A DNA stretch of 64,000 nucleotides from Methanosarcina thermophila TM-1 (GTDB lineage: Archaea > Halobacteriota > Methanosarcinia > Methanosarcinales > Methanosarcinaceae). The stretch lies in contig NZ_CP009501.1 of assembly GCF_000969885.1 (NCBI RefSeq), forward strand, positions 2,046,001 through 2,110,000, written 5' to 3'. Of this stretch, positions 35,562-44,302 are shown piece by piece. Each line of letters begins with the position of its first letter. Positions within the stretch are counted from its first letter, which is position 1. The notes below the pieces were generated by a model. That model was not told the origin of the DNA. It made no database searches and worked only from the letters and a program-made list of their open reading frames with translations. A program made the translations under genes and the position numbers.

Positions 35562-37163
35562 TTGGGTTTGCATTCAGCCTTTTCACTTGGTCTCAACTCT
35601 CTAATCTCTGATCCTATTAACATAGTATCTTCGCCAACCCAACTTACCGATAGGTTGCTCAGGCATGAATTTACTGTCTTGATACCAGCTCAGAACGAGG
35701 AGACTTCCATTGGAAGCAAGGTTCTGATTGCGGCAAGTTACGCTGACCGCGTACTTGTTCTTGATAAAGGCTCTACAGATCGAACTATGGAGGTAGCTGC
35801 CTTGGGAGGGGCACGAGTTGTCCCTATCTCAGGGGGAGAGGAAGCATTACTCAACGTCCTCTACAAGGCATCTCTTGATTCAGAAATTGTTGTTCTTATC
35901 TATCCGGAATGCATACAGGATATAGATTTGCTTTCCCATGTACTTGAGCCGCTAAGACAGGGATTTGATCTATCAGTGGGTTCATGGCCCTGTCGTATAT
36001 CCTATGAGCTGGAAACGGTAATGCTTTTCAATGGGAAAAATACCTTTAAGGAAAAAATAGGGTTTCTTGCGATAACCTCAGATGCGCTGCAGAAAGTCAG
36101 TTCAGGCATGGAACATCTCTCTTTGAAATCCTTGCTTTCTGCGGCGAAAGCTGGAGGACTTAAGGTTAACTACCTGAGTTTCGATGTAGACCCTATGTTC
36201 AGGAAACTTGAGAGCACTCGTATAGGAGTTGTCGTGCCTGCTTATAATGAGGAATTGCTTATAGGCGAAACTCTAAGCGGCATCCCCGAATATGTAGACA
36301 GAATTTATGTAATTGACGATGCCAGCACAGATCGCACAGGCGAGATTGTAAAAAACTTTGGGGATCCACGGATTGTGTATTTGCGTCATGAAGTAAACAA
36401 AGGAGTGGGCGCAGGAATAATCAGCGGATATAAACTTGCCCTCAAAGACGAGATGGATATCGTTGCGGTCATGGCTGGAGATAATCAAATGGACCCAGTC
36501 CAGCTTCCCAGGTTAATTTTCCCAATTATTGAAGGGAGAGCTGATTATACAAAAGGGAATAGACTACTTACTGATGATTTTAGGACCGGAATGAGCAAAT
36601 GGAGGTCTTTTGGAAATTATCTCCTCAGCTTTATCACAAAAATAGGCAGCGGTTACTGGCAGGTTATGGACCCTCAGAACGGATATACAGCTATCTCCAG
36701 GCAGGCCCTGGAGGTGATCGATCTAGATTCAGTCTATCCTTATTATGGTTATTGTAACGATCTGTTAATCAAGCTTAATGCTTTCGGAATGAGAGTAATG
36801 GATGTTGTGATGCCTGCTCGCTATGGCAAAGAAAAGTCCAAGATTCGGTATGGCAAGTTTATCCACAAAGTGGCTCCCATGATCTTCAGAGGTTTTCTCT
36901 GGAGGCTAAGGGTCAAATACACTGTACTGGACTTCCATCCACTTGTATTATTCTATTTCCTTGGAATGCTGGCTTTGCCTGTGGGTGTTCTGTTAGGATT
37001 GTGGGGCTTTTTGCAGATATTACTGCAAAATCCTCTCCCTTCCTACTACCCTCTGCTTGGCTTCCTTGTACTGGGTACAGGGCTTCAAATGCTTCTCTTC
37101 GGAATGCTTTTTGATATGCAGGTTGAGAAGAAAAAAAATGAGAAGGTAGGGCTTGCTCGCTAA
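35562..37163 (+). CDS. Fusion of two GT2 domains, the first lacking the DxD motif, with C-terminal membrane anchor
   Basis: 533 residues. Domain 1 (about 33-205) starts FTVLIPAQNEETSIG and has VLVLDKGSTDRTM, but where a DGDGQHD-type metal motif should be it reads LIYPECIQDID. Domain 2 (about 225-440) is complete: VVVPAYNEELLIG, YVIDDASTDRTG and VMAGDNQMDP. Two helices near 465-525 anchor it. Domain 2 resembles dolichyl-phosphate sugar synthases and the GT2 at 6740. Domain 1 is probably a non-catalytic or regulatory copy. The TTG start follows GGGGGGTAAG. It stands alone after a 1.4-kb gap. Confidence 0.83.
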   Translation: MGLHSAFSLGLNSLISDPINIVSSPTQLTDRLLRHEFTVLIPAQNEETSIGSKVLIAASYADRVLVLDKGSTDRTMEVAALGGARVVPISGGEEALLNVLYKASLDSEIVVLIYPECIQDIDLLSHVLEPLRQGFDLSVGSWPCRISYELETVMLFNGKNTFKEKIGFLAITSDALQKVSSGMEHLSLKSLLSAAKAGGLKVNYLSFDVDPMFRKLESTRIGVVVPAYNEELLIGETLSGIPEYVDRIYVIDDASTDRTGEIVKNFGDPRIVYLRHEVNKGVGAGIISGYKLALKDEMDIVAVMAGDNQMDPVQLPRLIFPIIEGRADYTKGNRLLTDDFRTGMSKWRSFGNYLLSFITKIGSGYWQVMDPQNGYTAISRQALEVIDLDSVYPYYGYCNDLLIKLNAFGMRVMDVVMPARYGKEKSKIRYGKFIHKVAPMIFRGFLWRLRVKYTVLDFHPLVLFYFLGMLALPVGVLLGLWGFLQILLQNPLPSYYPLLGFLVLGTGLQMLLFGMLFDMQVEKKKNEKVGLAR

Positions 37164-37166
37164 GAC

Positions 37167-37198
37167 CCGGAGAAGAAACCCTCCGGATTTTATTTATA
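37167..37198 (+). terminator. Hairpin plus T-rich tract after the GT2 fusion gene
   Basis: CCGGAG at 37167-37172 pairs with CTCCGG at 37181-37186 over an 8-nt loop, followed by ATTTTATTTAT. It lies only 4 bp after the stop codon, like an intrinsic terminator. Confidence 0.6.
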
Positions 37199-37264
37199 TA
37201 CCCAAGCTTTACCTTCAACTCCTTTCTTCCTTTATTCCATCTTTTTTTATGTCCTCTTGTTCCA

Positions 37265-37792
37265 TCAGAATTTTTTGCTCAGCCGTCTTTTTAGCCAGTT
37301 TACAGCAAAGATAGCTATTAACCCGATTCCAAGAACTTCAGCGATGAAAGTTTGTGAGAATTCAGGTTCAAAAGACCTCCCGAACATTATTAATAAGTAT
37401 TCCAGACCGGTATAGTCAGTAGAATCTCTGGGAAAGCTTAGCCCGAAGAGAGGCCAGAAGAAAGTCAGAGGCTGAAACCACATTTGGTCCTCTAGAAGAT
37501 GAAGAAAAGAACCTGAAGCAAGAGCAATGCCTCTGCAATTATTACTTTTTTTGTACAGGTATATTCCTACTAGCGAGAGAATAAGTGAAAACAATAGTGT
37601 ATGACCTATAATGCGTCCATTTGCAAGGACAGAAGCAAAGATAACTCTCCCTAAAGGTTTATCTATTAAGTCAGGCAGGAGGGCTCCAATAGCTAGATAT
37701 CTCAGGTCTATTAGAGTTCTCAGTCGGGGTGTAAAGATAGAGCATAATAAAAAGACCCCCAGTGTAATCCCCAGATGTCCAAAGAACAGCAT
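37265..37792 (-). CDS. YdjM/DUF457-like membrane protein (putative metal-dependent hydrolase; paralogue of 46293-46802)
   Basis: 175 residues, four to five membrane helices. Conserved polar positions inside the membrane region are GHLGITLG at the N-terminus, LLPDLIDKPLGR near 47, GRIIGHTLLF near 67 and HLLEDQMWF near 105. His/Asp sets of this kind define the YdjM (LexA-regulated, putative metal-dependent hydrolase) family. The paralogue at 46293 shares all four. Function is unknown; phospholipid or lipid-carrier hydrolysis is a guess. It is transcribed toward the disaggregatase-like genes but 79 bp after the next one's end, so not obviously co-transcribed. Confidence 0.78.
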   Translation of the reverse strand: MLFFGHLGITLGVFLLCSIFTPRLRTLIDLRYLAIGALLPDLIDKPLGRVIFASVLANGRIIGHTLLFSLILSLVGIYLYKKSNNCRGIALASGSFLHLLEDQMWFQPLTFFWPLFGLSFPRDSTDYTGLEYLLIMFGRSFEPEFSQTFIAEVLGIGLIAIFAVNWLKRRLSKKF

Positions 37793-37871
37793 CTAAAGCT
37801 AAAAGGTTTTTCGTTTATATCTAAATGTTGCCCCTTTACGAACCAGCATATCTCAGACTATTTACTGATAT

Positions 37872-39965
37872 TCAGGTATACTCTATAGTGAGTTTGGGTC
37901 TCTGGTCTTTGTTTTGCCAGTTGGTACTGTAGAAAGCAATATAATTTTCATCCTCCTCTCGGGCTTTAATTAGGAAACCTGTATTTTTGTACTTACCGCT
38001 TATATATTCCTGAACAAGGTCTGTTACGTCCAGTTCAATGTAGCGGTTGCCAGGGATTTCATCTCCACTGATAGTTATTGAAGCATATGGGATGCTGCCT
38101 TGGAAGACTCCATTCCTGTCATACCAGTCTCCTCCTGAATTTCTCCAGGGAATGTTGGTTTCTCTTTGCTCCCACGTAACATGTTCTTTGCACCATTCCA
38201 CAGGTCTATATACTTCCAGTACAGTATCCTTCGGTCTCATTTGATTCTCCGGGTAGTACCAGAATAAAGACAGAGTTGCTTTTTCGATCTGGTCAGTTTG
38301 ATTGAATGAACCCAACTCAAAGATTATAAGACCCCTGTAAATGCCTCCATCTGGTGTCATTCCTATGTCAATATATTCACTTTCACTGAAAGTCATGTTA
38401 GGAGCCTCTTGCTTTAACCTGTTGTCAGAAATGACGTATGGTAATGCAATTTTAAGATTTTCCACTTCACCAGACTGCAGTGAAAGGTCTAAAAAAAATC
38501 TTTTAAGAAATCTTAAAAACTCTGAAAATATTCTTTCAATTTTTGATTCAAACTCTTCTTCCTGTCCTGCCTGGACTCCACTGTCATCTATCTCATAAGG
38601 CGTCTGAGGTCCGGCAGACATAGCTTCACTCCAGGGGAAATCCTCTCCTAAAGACTCATTTCTACTCAACTTCGCCGCAAGTTCAGAGTCAGCCTCGACA
38701 TCTGAAGTAGAATTTGCACCAAGATAATTCCCACCTGCATTATTGGAAAGGCAATTATTTTCTAGGATAAATGAATGGGTATCTCTCAACTGATTGTATA
38801 CAGCATATCCTTCTCCGGCTGCAGGACTCGGCTGAGTATTAATTATTATATTATTTCTCACGATAGTCGTATATCCTGAGCCCGGAGCCAAAAATTCTTT
38901 AGTAACCTGTTTATGGGCAATAGCAGCGCCGTAGCACTCATCGAATTTATTGTTCTCTATCAAAGTGTTTTGAAAACCGTTAAGTACTATTCCTCCTGCC
39001 CAGTCTGCACCGCGGTTAATTCCAGTTTTATAAAATTTGTTGTGATGAATATGGATATCTCTTGCAGAGTCTTTAGAATATCCGTTCCCGTAACCTGTAA
39101 TCCAGATACCTGCCGCATTGGTCTCGTATAGCAGGTTATTGCAGATCTCAATATCATTCATCACAGTTGAAGGACCGATCTTCTGGATTTCAATCCCTGC
39201 TCCTCCTTCTCCTTCGGAATTGATAATATTGTTATGGAACTTTACGTGATTTGTATTGTAAATTCTTAAACCGCTGTTTGTTCTACATGTTATTTTATTG
39301 TTCCAGGCTTCTACATTTGAGGAATAGATGGCATAGAGAGCATCATGCCCTAATTTATAAACCCGGTTATTGTAAAACTGAATATCTGAACATTTTACGA
39401 CTTTAAGCCCATCCCCATGACTGTCATGCATGTACATGTCGTGGACTTTTATATTCTCACAATCAGTGAAACTAATCAGATTATGATATCCTTTGCCCCT
39501 GCTTTTACCATCGTTATTATCATGATTTCCATCAATCTCAAACCCTCTTATGGTAATATCATGATTTCCGGCACTGTCCATTTGCGTAATCAAAGGCTTT
39601 CCTTCCGGCCAACCTGCATTATCCTCAAGCTTGATCACAGCTGTAGGATCTCCCTGTAGAATAGTATTACTCCCTATATAGATAGTGTCCGAAATAACGT
39701 ATGTATTAGGTCCTTCCAAATGAACGGTTGTAAGCTCTGGATGCTCCGCAACATATGCAAGAGCCTGGTTTATTTCTATCTGATCATCAATTCCATCGCA
39801 ATTAAAGTCCCCATTTCCATTGGTAGAAACACGAACTACTGTATCTGTATCAGATGGGGTGGATAAAGTTATGGTCACACCTGCAATTAGAGAAATAAAA
39901 ATTATACTAAAAAGTAGTAATTTTTTTCTATCTCCCCATTTATACATTCGCCTTTTTCCGTCCAT
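37872..39965 (-). CDS. Disaggregatase-family beta-helix protein with one C-terminal repeat domain
   Basis: 697 residues. An N-terminal signal/anchor helix (KKLLLFSIIFISLIAGVTIT) spans about 15-34. The aspartate-rich GDFNCDGIDDQIEINQAL loop and NosD-like beta-helix rungs (NNRVY, NNIINS, NNKFDE, NNCLSN) follow, to about residue 430. A linker of about 60 residues, with a hydrophobic stretch FLRFLKRFFLDLS, precedes a single disaggregatase-related domain from about 513 (DNRLKQ, LSLFWYYPEN, GGDWYDRNG, YIELDVTDLV, GFLIKAR). The ATG at 39963-39965 has GGGGAT 6 nt upstream. Expected to act outside the cell on matrix polysaccharide; activity inferred. Confidence 0.84.
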   Translation of the reverse strand: MDGKRRMYKWGDRKKLLLFSIIFISLIAGVTITLSTPSDTDTVVRVSTNGNGDFNCDGIDDQIEINQALAYVAEHPELTTVHLEGPNTYVISDTIYIGSNTILQGDPTAVIKLEDNAGWPEGKPLITQMDSAGNHDITIRGFEIDGNHDNNDGKSRGKGYHNLISFTDCENIKVHDMYMHDSHGDGLKVVKCSDIQFYNNRVYKLGHDALYAIYSSNVEAWNNKITCRTNSGLRIYNTNHVKFHNNIINSEGEGGAGIEIQKIGPSTVMNDIEICNNLLYETNAAGIWITGYGNGYSKDSARDIHIHHNKFYKTGINRGADWAGGIVLNGFQNTLIENNKFDECYGAAIAHKQVTKEFLAPGSGYTTIVRNNIIINTQPSPAAGEGYAVYNQLRDTHSFILENNCLSNNAGGNYLGANSTSDVEADSELAAKLSRNESLGEDFPWSEAMSAGPQTPYEIDDSGVQAGQEEEFESKIERIFSEFLRFLKRFFLDLSLQSGEVENLKIALPYVISDNRLKQEAPNMTFSESEYIDIGMTPDGGIYRGLIIFELGSFNQTDQIEKATLSLFWYYPENQMRPKDTVLEVYRPVEWCKEHVTWEQRETNIPWRNSGGDWYDRNGVFQGSIPYASITISGDEIPGNRYIELDVTDLVQEYISGKYKNTGFLIKAREEDENYIAFYSTNWQNKDQRPKLTIEYT

Positions 39966-40355
39966 ATTAAATCCCCAATACATAAAACTATAACTCTTTA
40001 AGATTAAAAAAGGTTACCTGTTAAGTTTGCAAATGAAATAGTCTCGAGAATACAATCATTCTTTTCGCTGCTCGAGTCTCGAGAATTGCAACCGATCCCC
40101 AAGGACACTCCTGCACGCATAAACAACTTTATTAATTTCAGGTAATTGTTTTATGAGAAGAGTATTTCAATTGCAGGTATTCCTGCCAAAAAGATAAAAA
40201 AGGAACAGACGACATTATAGTCACTCCTACACAAATTGCCAAAGAGAGTAACTAATTCTAATAATTGCTAATAAATTAAAGTTAAATCACTTACTTTGAC
40301 TCTTTTCTATTCCAGTAAGTATTTTGTTAAAAGGCAGGTTTAAGGCGTTTTAATA
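39966..40355. other. Intergenic region between two disaggregatase-like genes
   Basis: About 390 bp, AT-rich; it should hold the promoter of the gene to its left. GTCTCGAGAAT occurs twice, at 40041-40051 and 40076-40086, with a third partial CTCGAG between. No gene and no remnant of a repeat domain for the truncated paralogue were found. Confidence 0.5.
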
Positions 40356-41960
40356 TTATATTGAAGAAGAATAAAAAATAGTTCTCAACAGGAACCTTAA
40401 ATTCTTCCATTGTGGTGAAAATATCTGGTTCCACCATACAACATATCCAGGAATATCGCCTGAAATAGAAGCATATTCGGTATTTCCATACCTGCCTATG
40501 TTGATCCTCCCTCCATTATTCCCGGGCTCCTTTGAATAGTCAGAACCCAGATAGCCGGCATCAATGCAGGGAGAACTTACAAGATCTTTTACCCAGGTTT
40601 TTCCGTTCCATCTTCCACCTGTTGATTTCAAGTGGTAATCGTGATCTTTCTGATTTGCAAAGAGAGGATCAGCATAAATATCAGTTGTCGATGTGCAGTT
40701 TTTATAGTTGCCTGCTTTATTATTGTAAAGACAGTTATTTTCCAGCACAAAAGTATGTGTTCCGGGCAGATAATTAATAACTCCGTACCCTGTTCCGCTA
40801 GGTTCTTTTTTGCGTGGCAGGGTATTTACAATAATATTATTGCGGACAATTGTTGTGTATCCTGTGCCCTTGGGTGAAAGATCAATAGAATAACCTGTAG
40901 GATACATATGGATAACTGCAGCATGATATACGCCATCAAACACATTATTTTCAATGCGAGTATTATAAAAACCACTCGCTACTATACCACCTACCCAATC
41001 TATACTTGGGTTTGTACCTGTGCTGTAAAATATATTGTGATGAATGTACACATCCTGTGCTTCTTCCCTGGGATAAAAATTGCCATAGCCTAACAGCCAG
41101 ATTCCGGGACCATAGGTATTATGGATAGTATTATTGTACACCTCTATATCATTCATCACACCTGTTGTTTTCTGAATCTGGATTCCAGGTCCTCCTGCAC
41201 TCCAGTGATAAAAAGAATTAATTAGATTGTCATGGAGCTTTACATGGTTTGAGTTCCAGATTCTAAGGGCACTGTTAGTTCTGCAGGTTATTGCGTTATT
41301 CCAGGCTTCTACATTCTGACATTCAATGGCATAAAGCCCATCATGCCCCAGTTTATAAACCCGGTTATCGTAAAACTGTATATTCGAACTTCTTTCTACC
41401 TTCAGTCCATCTCCATGCCCGTTATGCATATACATGGAGTGAACCTGAATGTTGCTGGAATTCAAGAAATGGATGAGATTGTGATATCCCTCTCCTCTCT
41501 TTTTGTCTAGATTTTTGTTATGGTTTCCGTTGATTTCAAATCCTCTTATGGTGATGTTGTGGCTTCCTGCTTTGTCCATCTGTGTAATCAGGGGCTTATT
41601 CCTTGGCCAGTCAGCATTATCTTTAAGTTTAATTATGGCTGTAGGGTCTCCTTCCAGAATGGTGTCATTTCCAATTAGAATACTGTCTGAGATAATATAT
41701 GTACTAGGACCCTTCAGATGAACGGTTGTGAGTTGAGGGTTTTCTGCAACACATGCAAGAGCTTTATTTATTTCTACCTGGTCGTCACTTCCATCGCAGT
41801 TGAAATCCCCACTTCCATCGGTAGCAACATAAACAGTTTTATTGGGCGATGTCGTGGAAAGGGCGGTTGTTCCCATTGAAACCAAAAAAATTAAAATTGC
41901 AAGATAGATCCCGGTTTTTTTCCTGTTTTGCCATCTATGGCTCAGAGCTTTTCCGTTCAT
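40356..41960 (-). CDS. Disaggregatase-family beta-helix protein lacking the C-terminal repeat domain
   Basis: 534 residues. Signal/anchor helix KKTGIYLAILIFLVSMGTTA near 14-34, the GDFNCDGSDDQVEINKAL loop, then a parallel beta-helix with the same rung order as the protein at 14217. It ends after the SISGD boundary in a short unrelated hydrophobic tail, just where the others begin the DNRLRE domain, so it looks truncated. A stretch of 74 bp (41221-41294) is identical to 14850-14923 of the first paralogue. AGGGAT lies 6 nt before the ATG at 41960. It might cut the polymer without the binding domain, or be a decayed copy. Confidence 0.83.
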   Translation of the reverse strand: MNGKALSHRWQNRKKTGIYLAILIFLVSMGTTALSTTSPNKTVYVATDGSGDFNCDGSDDQVEINKALACVAENPQLTTVHLKGPSTYIISDSILIGNDTILEGDPTAIIKLKDNADWPRNKPLITQMDKAGSHNITIRGFEINGNHNKNLDKKRGEGYHNLIHFLNSSNIQVHSMYMHNGHGDGLKVERSSNIQFYDNRVYKLGHDGLYAIECQNVEAWNNAITCRTNSALRIWNSNHVKLHDNLINSFYHWSAGGPGIQIQKTTGVMNDIEVYNNTIHNTYGPGIWLLGYGNFYPREEAQDVYIHHNIFYSTGTNPSIDWVGGIVASGFYNTRIENNVFDGVYHAAVIHMYPTGYSIDLSPKGTGYTTIVRNNIIVNTLPRKKEPSGTGYGVINYLPGTHTFVLENNCLYNNKAGNYKNCTSTTDIYADPLFANQKDHDYHLKSTGGRWNGKTWVKDLVSSPCIDAGYLGSDYSKEPGNNGGRINIGRYGNTEYASISGDIPGYVVWWNQIFSPQWKNLRFLLRTIFYSSSI

Positions 41961-42755
41961 TTTTATCCCTGTACTTTTTTAGGTATAAATCTCCAGATGC
42001 GAAAAAAGCTATCTGCAGGGAGTATTATCCGTTTAATTTCGGGATAGACTAGCGTTCCATATAATTTAATGAACTGTACTGTTAACTGAAGCAAAATTTT
42101 ACCATTTTTTCTTAAAGCTTCGGGGGAAATGCAAAGACGATACTCATTGACTGCGGCAGTATACAAAAAGTTTATGTCTTAAAGTTTCTTTAATTGGTTC
42201 AATATTATGACTAAAAATTTATGAAGGTAAACCAATCTCCTCCGGATTGGACCCATAAATATCGTGATCTCTGCTGTTACTGGTTACATTCTCCGGTTTA
42301 TACAATGGTATGACCCAAAACTCAAAATTGAGTTCCCTGATCTCAAATCCTTAATAATCAATCGAGTCTCCGACCACGAAATTTGTTCTAGAAATTCTTA
42401 TTGATGTGAGGAATAACTCTGGAAATTCTTATTGATATGAGAAACAATTTGGTTTTGGAATGGGCTCAATCAGAAAGACAATCTGCACTAAGATCCTGTA
42501 TTTATATCTATTTATTATTCGTTGAGTCTAAATTAAATTTACACTGTTAAAAGCAAAGTAAGTGCTCAAGCTTACGTTTATATTTTTGATTTTAACCGAA
42601 AAACTGATAAATTTTTTATACTCTGATGACCCACCTCTAAATGGCAAATATTTTAGCCAGTTGTATTTGTACAATCTCCAACCTAATGTAATTTCAGTAC
42701 AGGTTAAGAATTTATCATATGCCACTATGAGCGTATTTGGTAGACGGGGGGTCTT
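41961..42755. other. Intergenic region with a 31-bp direct repeat
   Basis: About 800 bp between divergent genes. No gene was recognised. A unit starting GAAATTCTTATTGAT occurs at 42391 and again at 42422 (period 31), with changes in the second half. Confidence 0.5.
42391..42450. repeat. 31-bp direct repeat, two adjacent copies
   Basis: GAAATTCTTATTGATGTGAG at 42391 and GAAATTCTTATTGATATGAG at 42422, each followed by a less similar AAYAAY tail. Confidence 0.75.
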
Positions 42756-43655
42756 ATGGAGGGTACTTTTTCGGTTACAGTGGATATTGAGGATTGGTAT
42801 CATATTCCTTCAGTTTGCAGTTCTCCTTATGCTGTTTACAGGAGTGTAAATGAGTTTTTTGATAAATGGAAAGGTCAATATGATTTCCTGACTGAACCTA
42901 CAAAAAGGACTCTGAATATGCTCGAAGAATTCAATATAACTGCTACTTTCTTTGTAGTTGCAGATACTATAGAGCACTATCCTGGACTTATAGAGTCAAT
43001 TGCTGAGAAAGGACATGAAATTGCATGTCATGGACTGCATCACGCCTGCAAAATCGATCCTGAAACAAAGAAGCCACTAATGAGTGCCGAGGAGTTTGAA
43101 CAGAAAACCTTACTTGCAAAAAGAAATCTGGAAAAAATCAGTGGGGAAAAAGTAATAGGCTACAGGGCACCAAACGCCCTTGTAGGTGGCTGGATGTTGG
43201 ATTCACTGGAACGCATCGGGTTCAAATATGACTCATCGGTATCCGTAAATTCTCTTTATAATAAAACCGATTCATCCCTTAAGACAGTCTCTTCTTATCC
43301 TTACTATCCTGTAGAACGCGGACTTGAAGCAGGCGATGAAAGAAACTTTATTGAGTTCCCCTGGGCTTATTATCAGAATTTACTGAAAATTCCGGCATCT
43401 GGAGGTCCGGTACTCCGTTTCCTGGGTGCTCCTCTAGTATTGAATGGGCTTATTCAGAGCTTGAAAAGAGGTCATACTATCTTCTATTTCCACCCACTTG
43501 ACATTTCCTGTGCTAAATTCCCTTCAATAGGTAATAACAGGCCATTTTACTGGTGCGTGAAAGGAAAACTTGTAGAACGTAGAATTCGTCACATTTTGAA
43601 AAGTTTGAGAAGTATCAAAAAGTTGTGCTTAAGGGACTATCCAGGAATAAGCTAG
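42756..43655 (+). CDS. NodB-type polysaccharide deacetylase
   Basis: 299 residues, with no signal peptide. All classical motifs are present: motif 1 SVTVDIEDW at about 6-14, motif 2 CHGLHH near 96 (HxxxH), motif 3 GYRAPN near 143, and the C-terminal IFYFHPLDI near 245. It resembles the XrtA/PEP-CTERM-associated deacetylases that accompany exopolysaccharide loci. Expected to remove N-acetyl groups from a lipid-linked or cytoplasmic glycan using a divalent metal. GGGGGG lies 4 nt before the ATG. Unlike the other two deacetylase-like proteins here, it keeps the full metal site. Confidence 0.88.
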   Translation: MEGTFSVTVDIEDWYHIPSVCSSPYAVYRSVNEFFDKWKGQYDFLTEPTKRTLNMLEEFNITATFFVVADTIEHYPGLIESIAEKGHEIACHGLHHACKIDPETKKPLMSAEEFEQKTLLAKRNLEKISGEKVIGYRAPNALVGGWMLDSLERIGFKYDSSVSVNSLYNKTDSSLKTVSSYPYYPVERGLEAGDERNFIEFPWAYYQNLLKIPASGGPVLRFLGAPLVLNGLIQSLKRGHTIFYFHPLDISCAKFPSIGNNRPFYWCVKGKLVERRIRHILKSLRSIKKLCLRDYPGIS

Positions 43656-44302
43656 TCTAGAGGTTATCTTGAGTTCCCAGCCTAAACTGACAGATCATGA
43701 CAGAAGTTCCTTCTGATTCATTTCCCTTTAATTCGAAAATTAATAGGGAAATGAATTCACTCTATCGTGAGCTGTAAACATTAACCTCTTGCTGATATTT
43801 CTTTAATTTCTTTAACAATCTTAAAAGCATATTTATTCTGGTTACTTTACGGGCACTGATTTTTCGTATTATAAATTAATAATCTCAAATTTTAATAGTC
43901 AATCAGGTGGACAAAATCCTCGATTTTATCTGCTGTTTAACTTTAAAATAATATTGACATAGAAATACTGGAATTTCTAGATTGAGAACAATATCTGAAA
44001 AACTCTTAATTATTGAAAAATTTCTAACTCATGAAAACATTAATTAGGTAGAGGCAGGTATATCAAACTGCACTCAGGGCACAACCATTAATTATTTGTT
44101 GAGCCGATTGAATTGAGGAAAACAAGAAAGAGGAGAAATAAGTAATATTATGAACGATAGTTTTTGGACTTGTTGCTGTCTGTGAATATAAACTCTTCAA
44201 GGGTGGAACCGCAGTCTCAGGAATAGTCCATATTAAAATGAGAAAACTGGGCTCTCTAACTTCCAAAGTGTTAAAACTGGACTCTCTAACTTCCAAAAAA
44301 GG
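43656..44302. other. Intergenic region with a 30-bp direct repeat
   Basis: About 650 bp, AT-rich, with no gene seen. AAAACTGGRCTCTCTAACTT begins at 44243 and 44273 (period 30); the second copy ends at the ribosome-site region of the next gene. Confidence 0.5.
44243..44300. repeat. 30-bp direct repeat directly before the membrane-protein gene
   Basis: Two adjacent copies with one mismatch in the first 23 bp. The repeat abuts the start codon at 44303, so it would form part of the leader. Confidence 0.8.
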
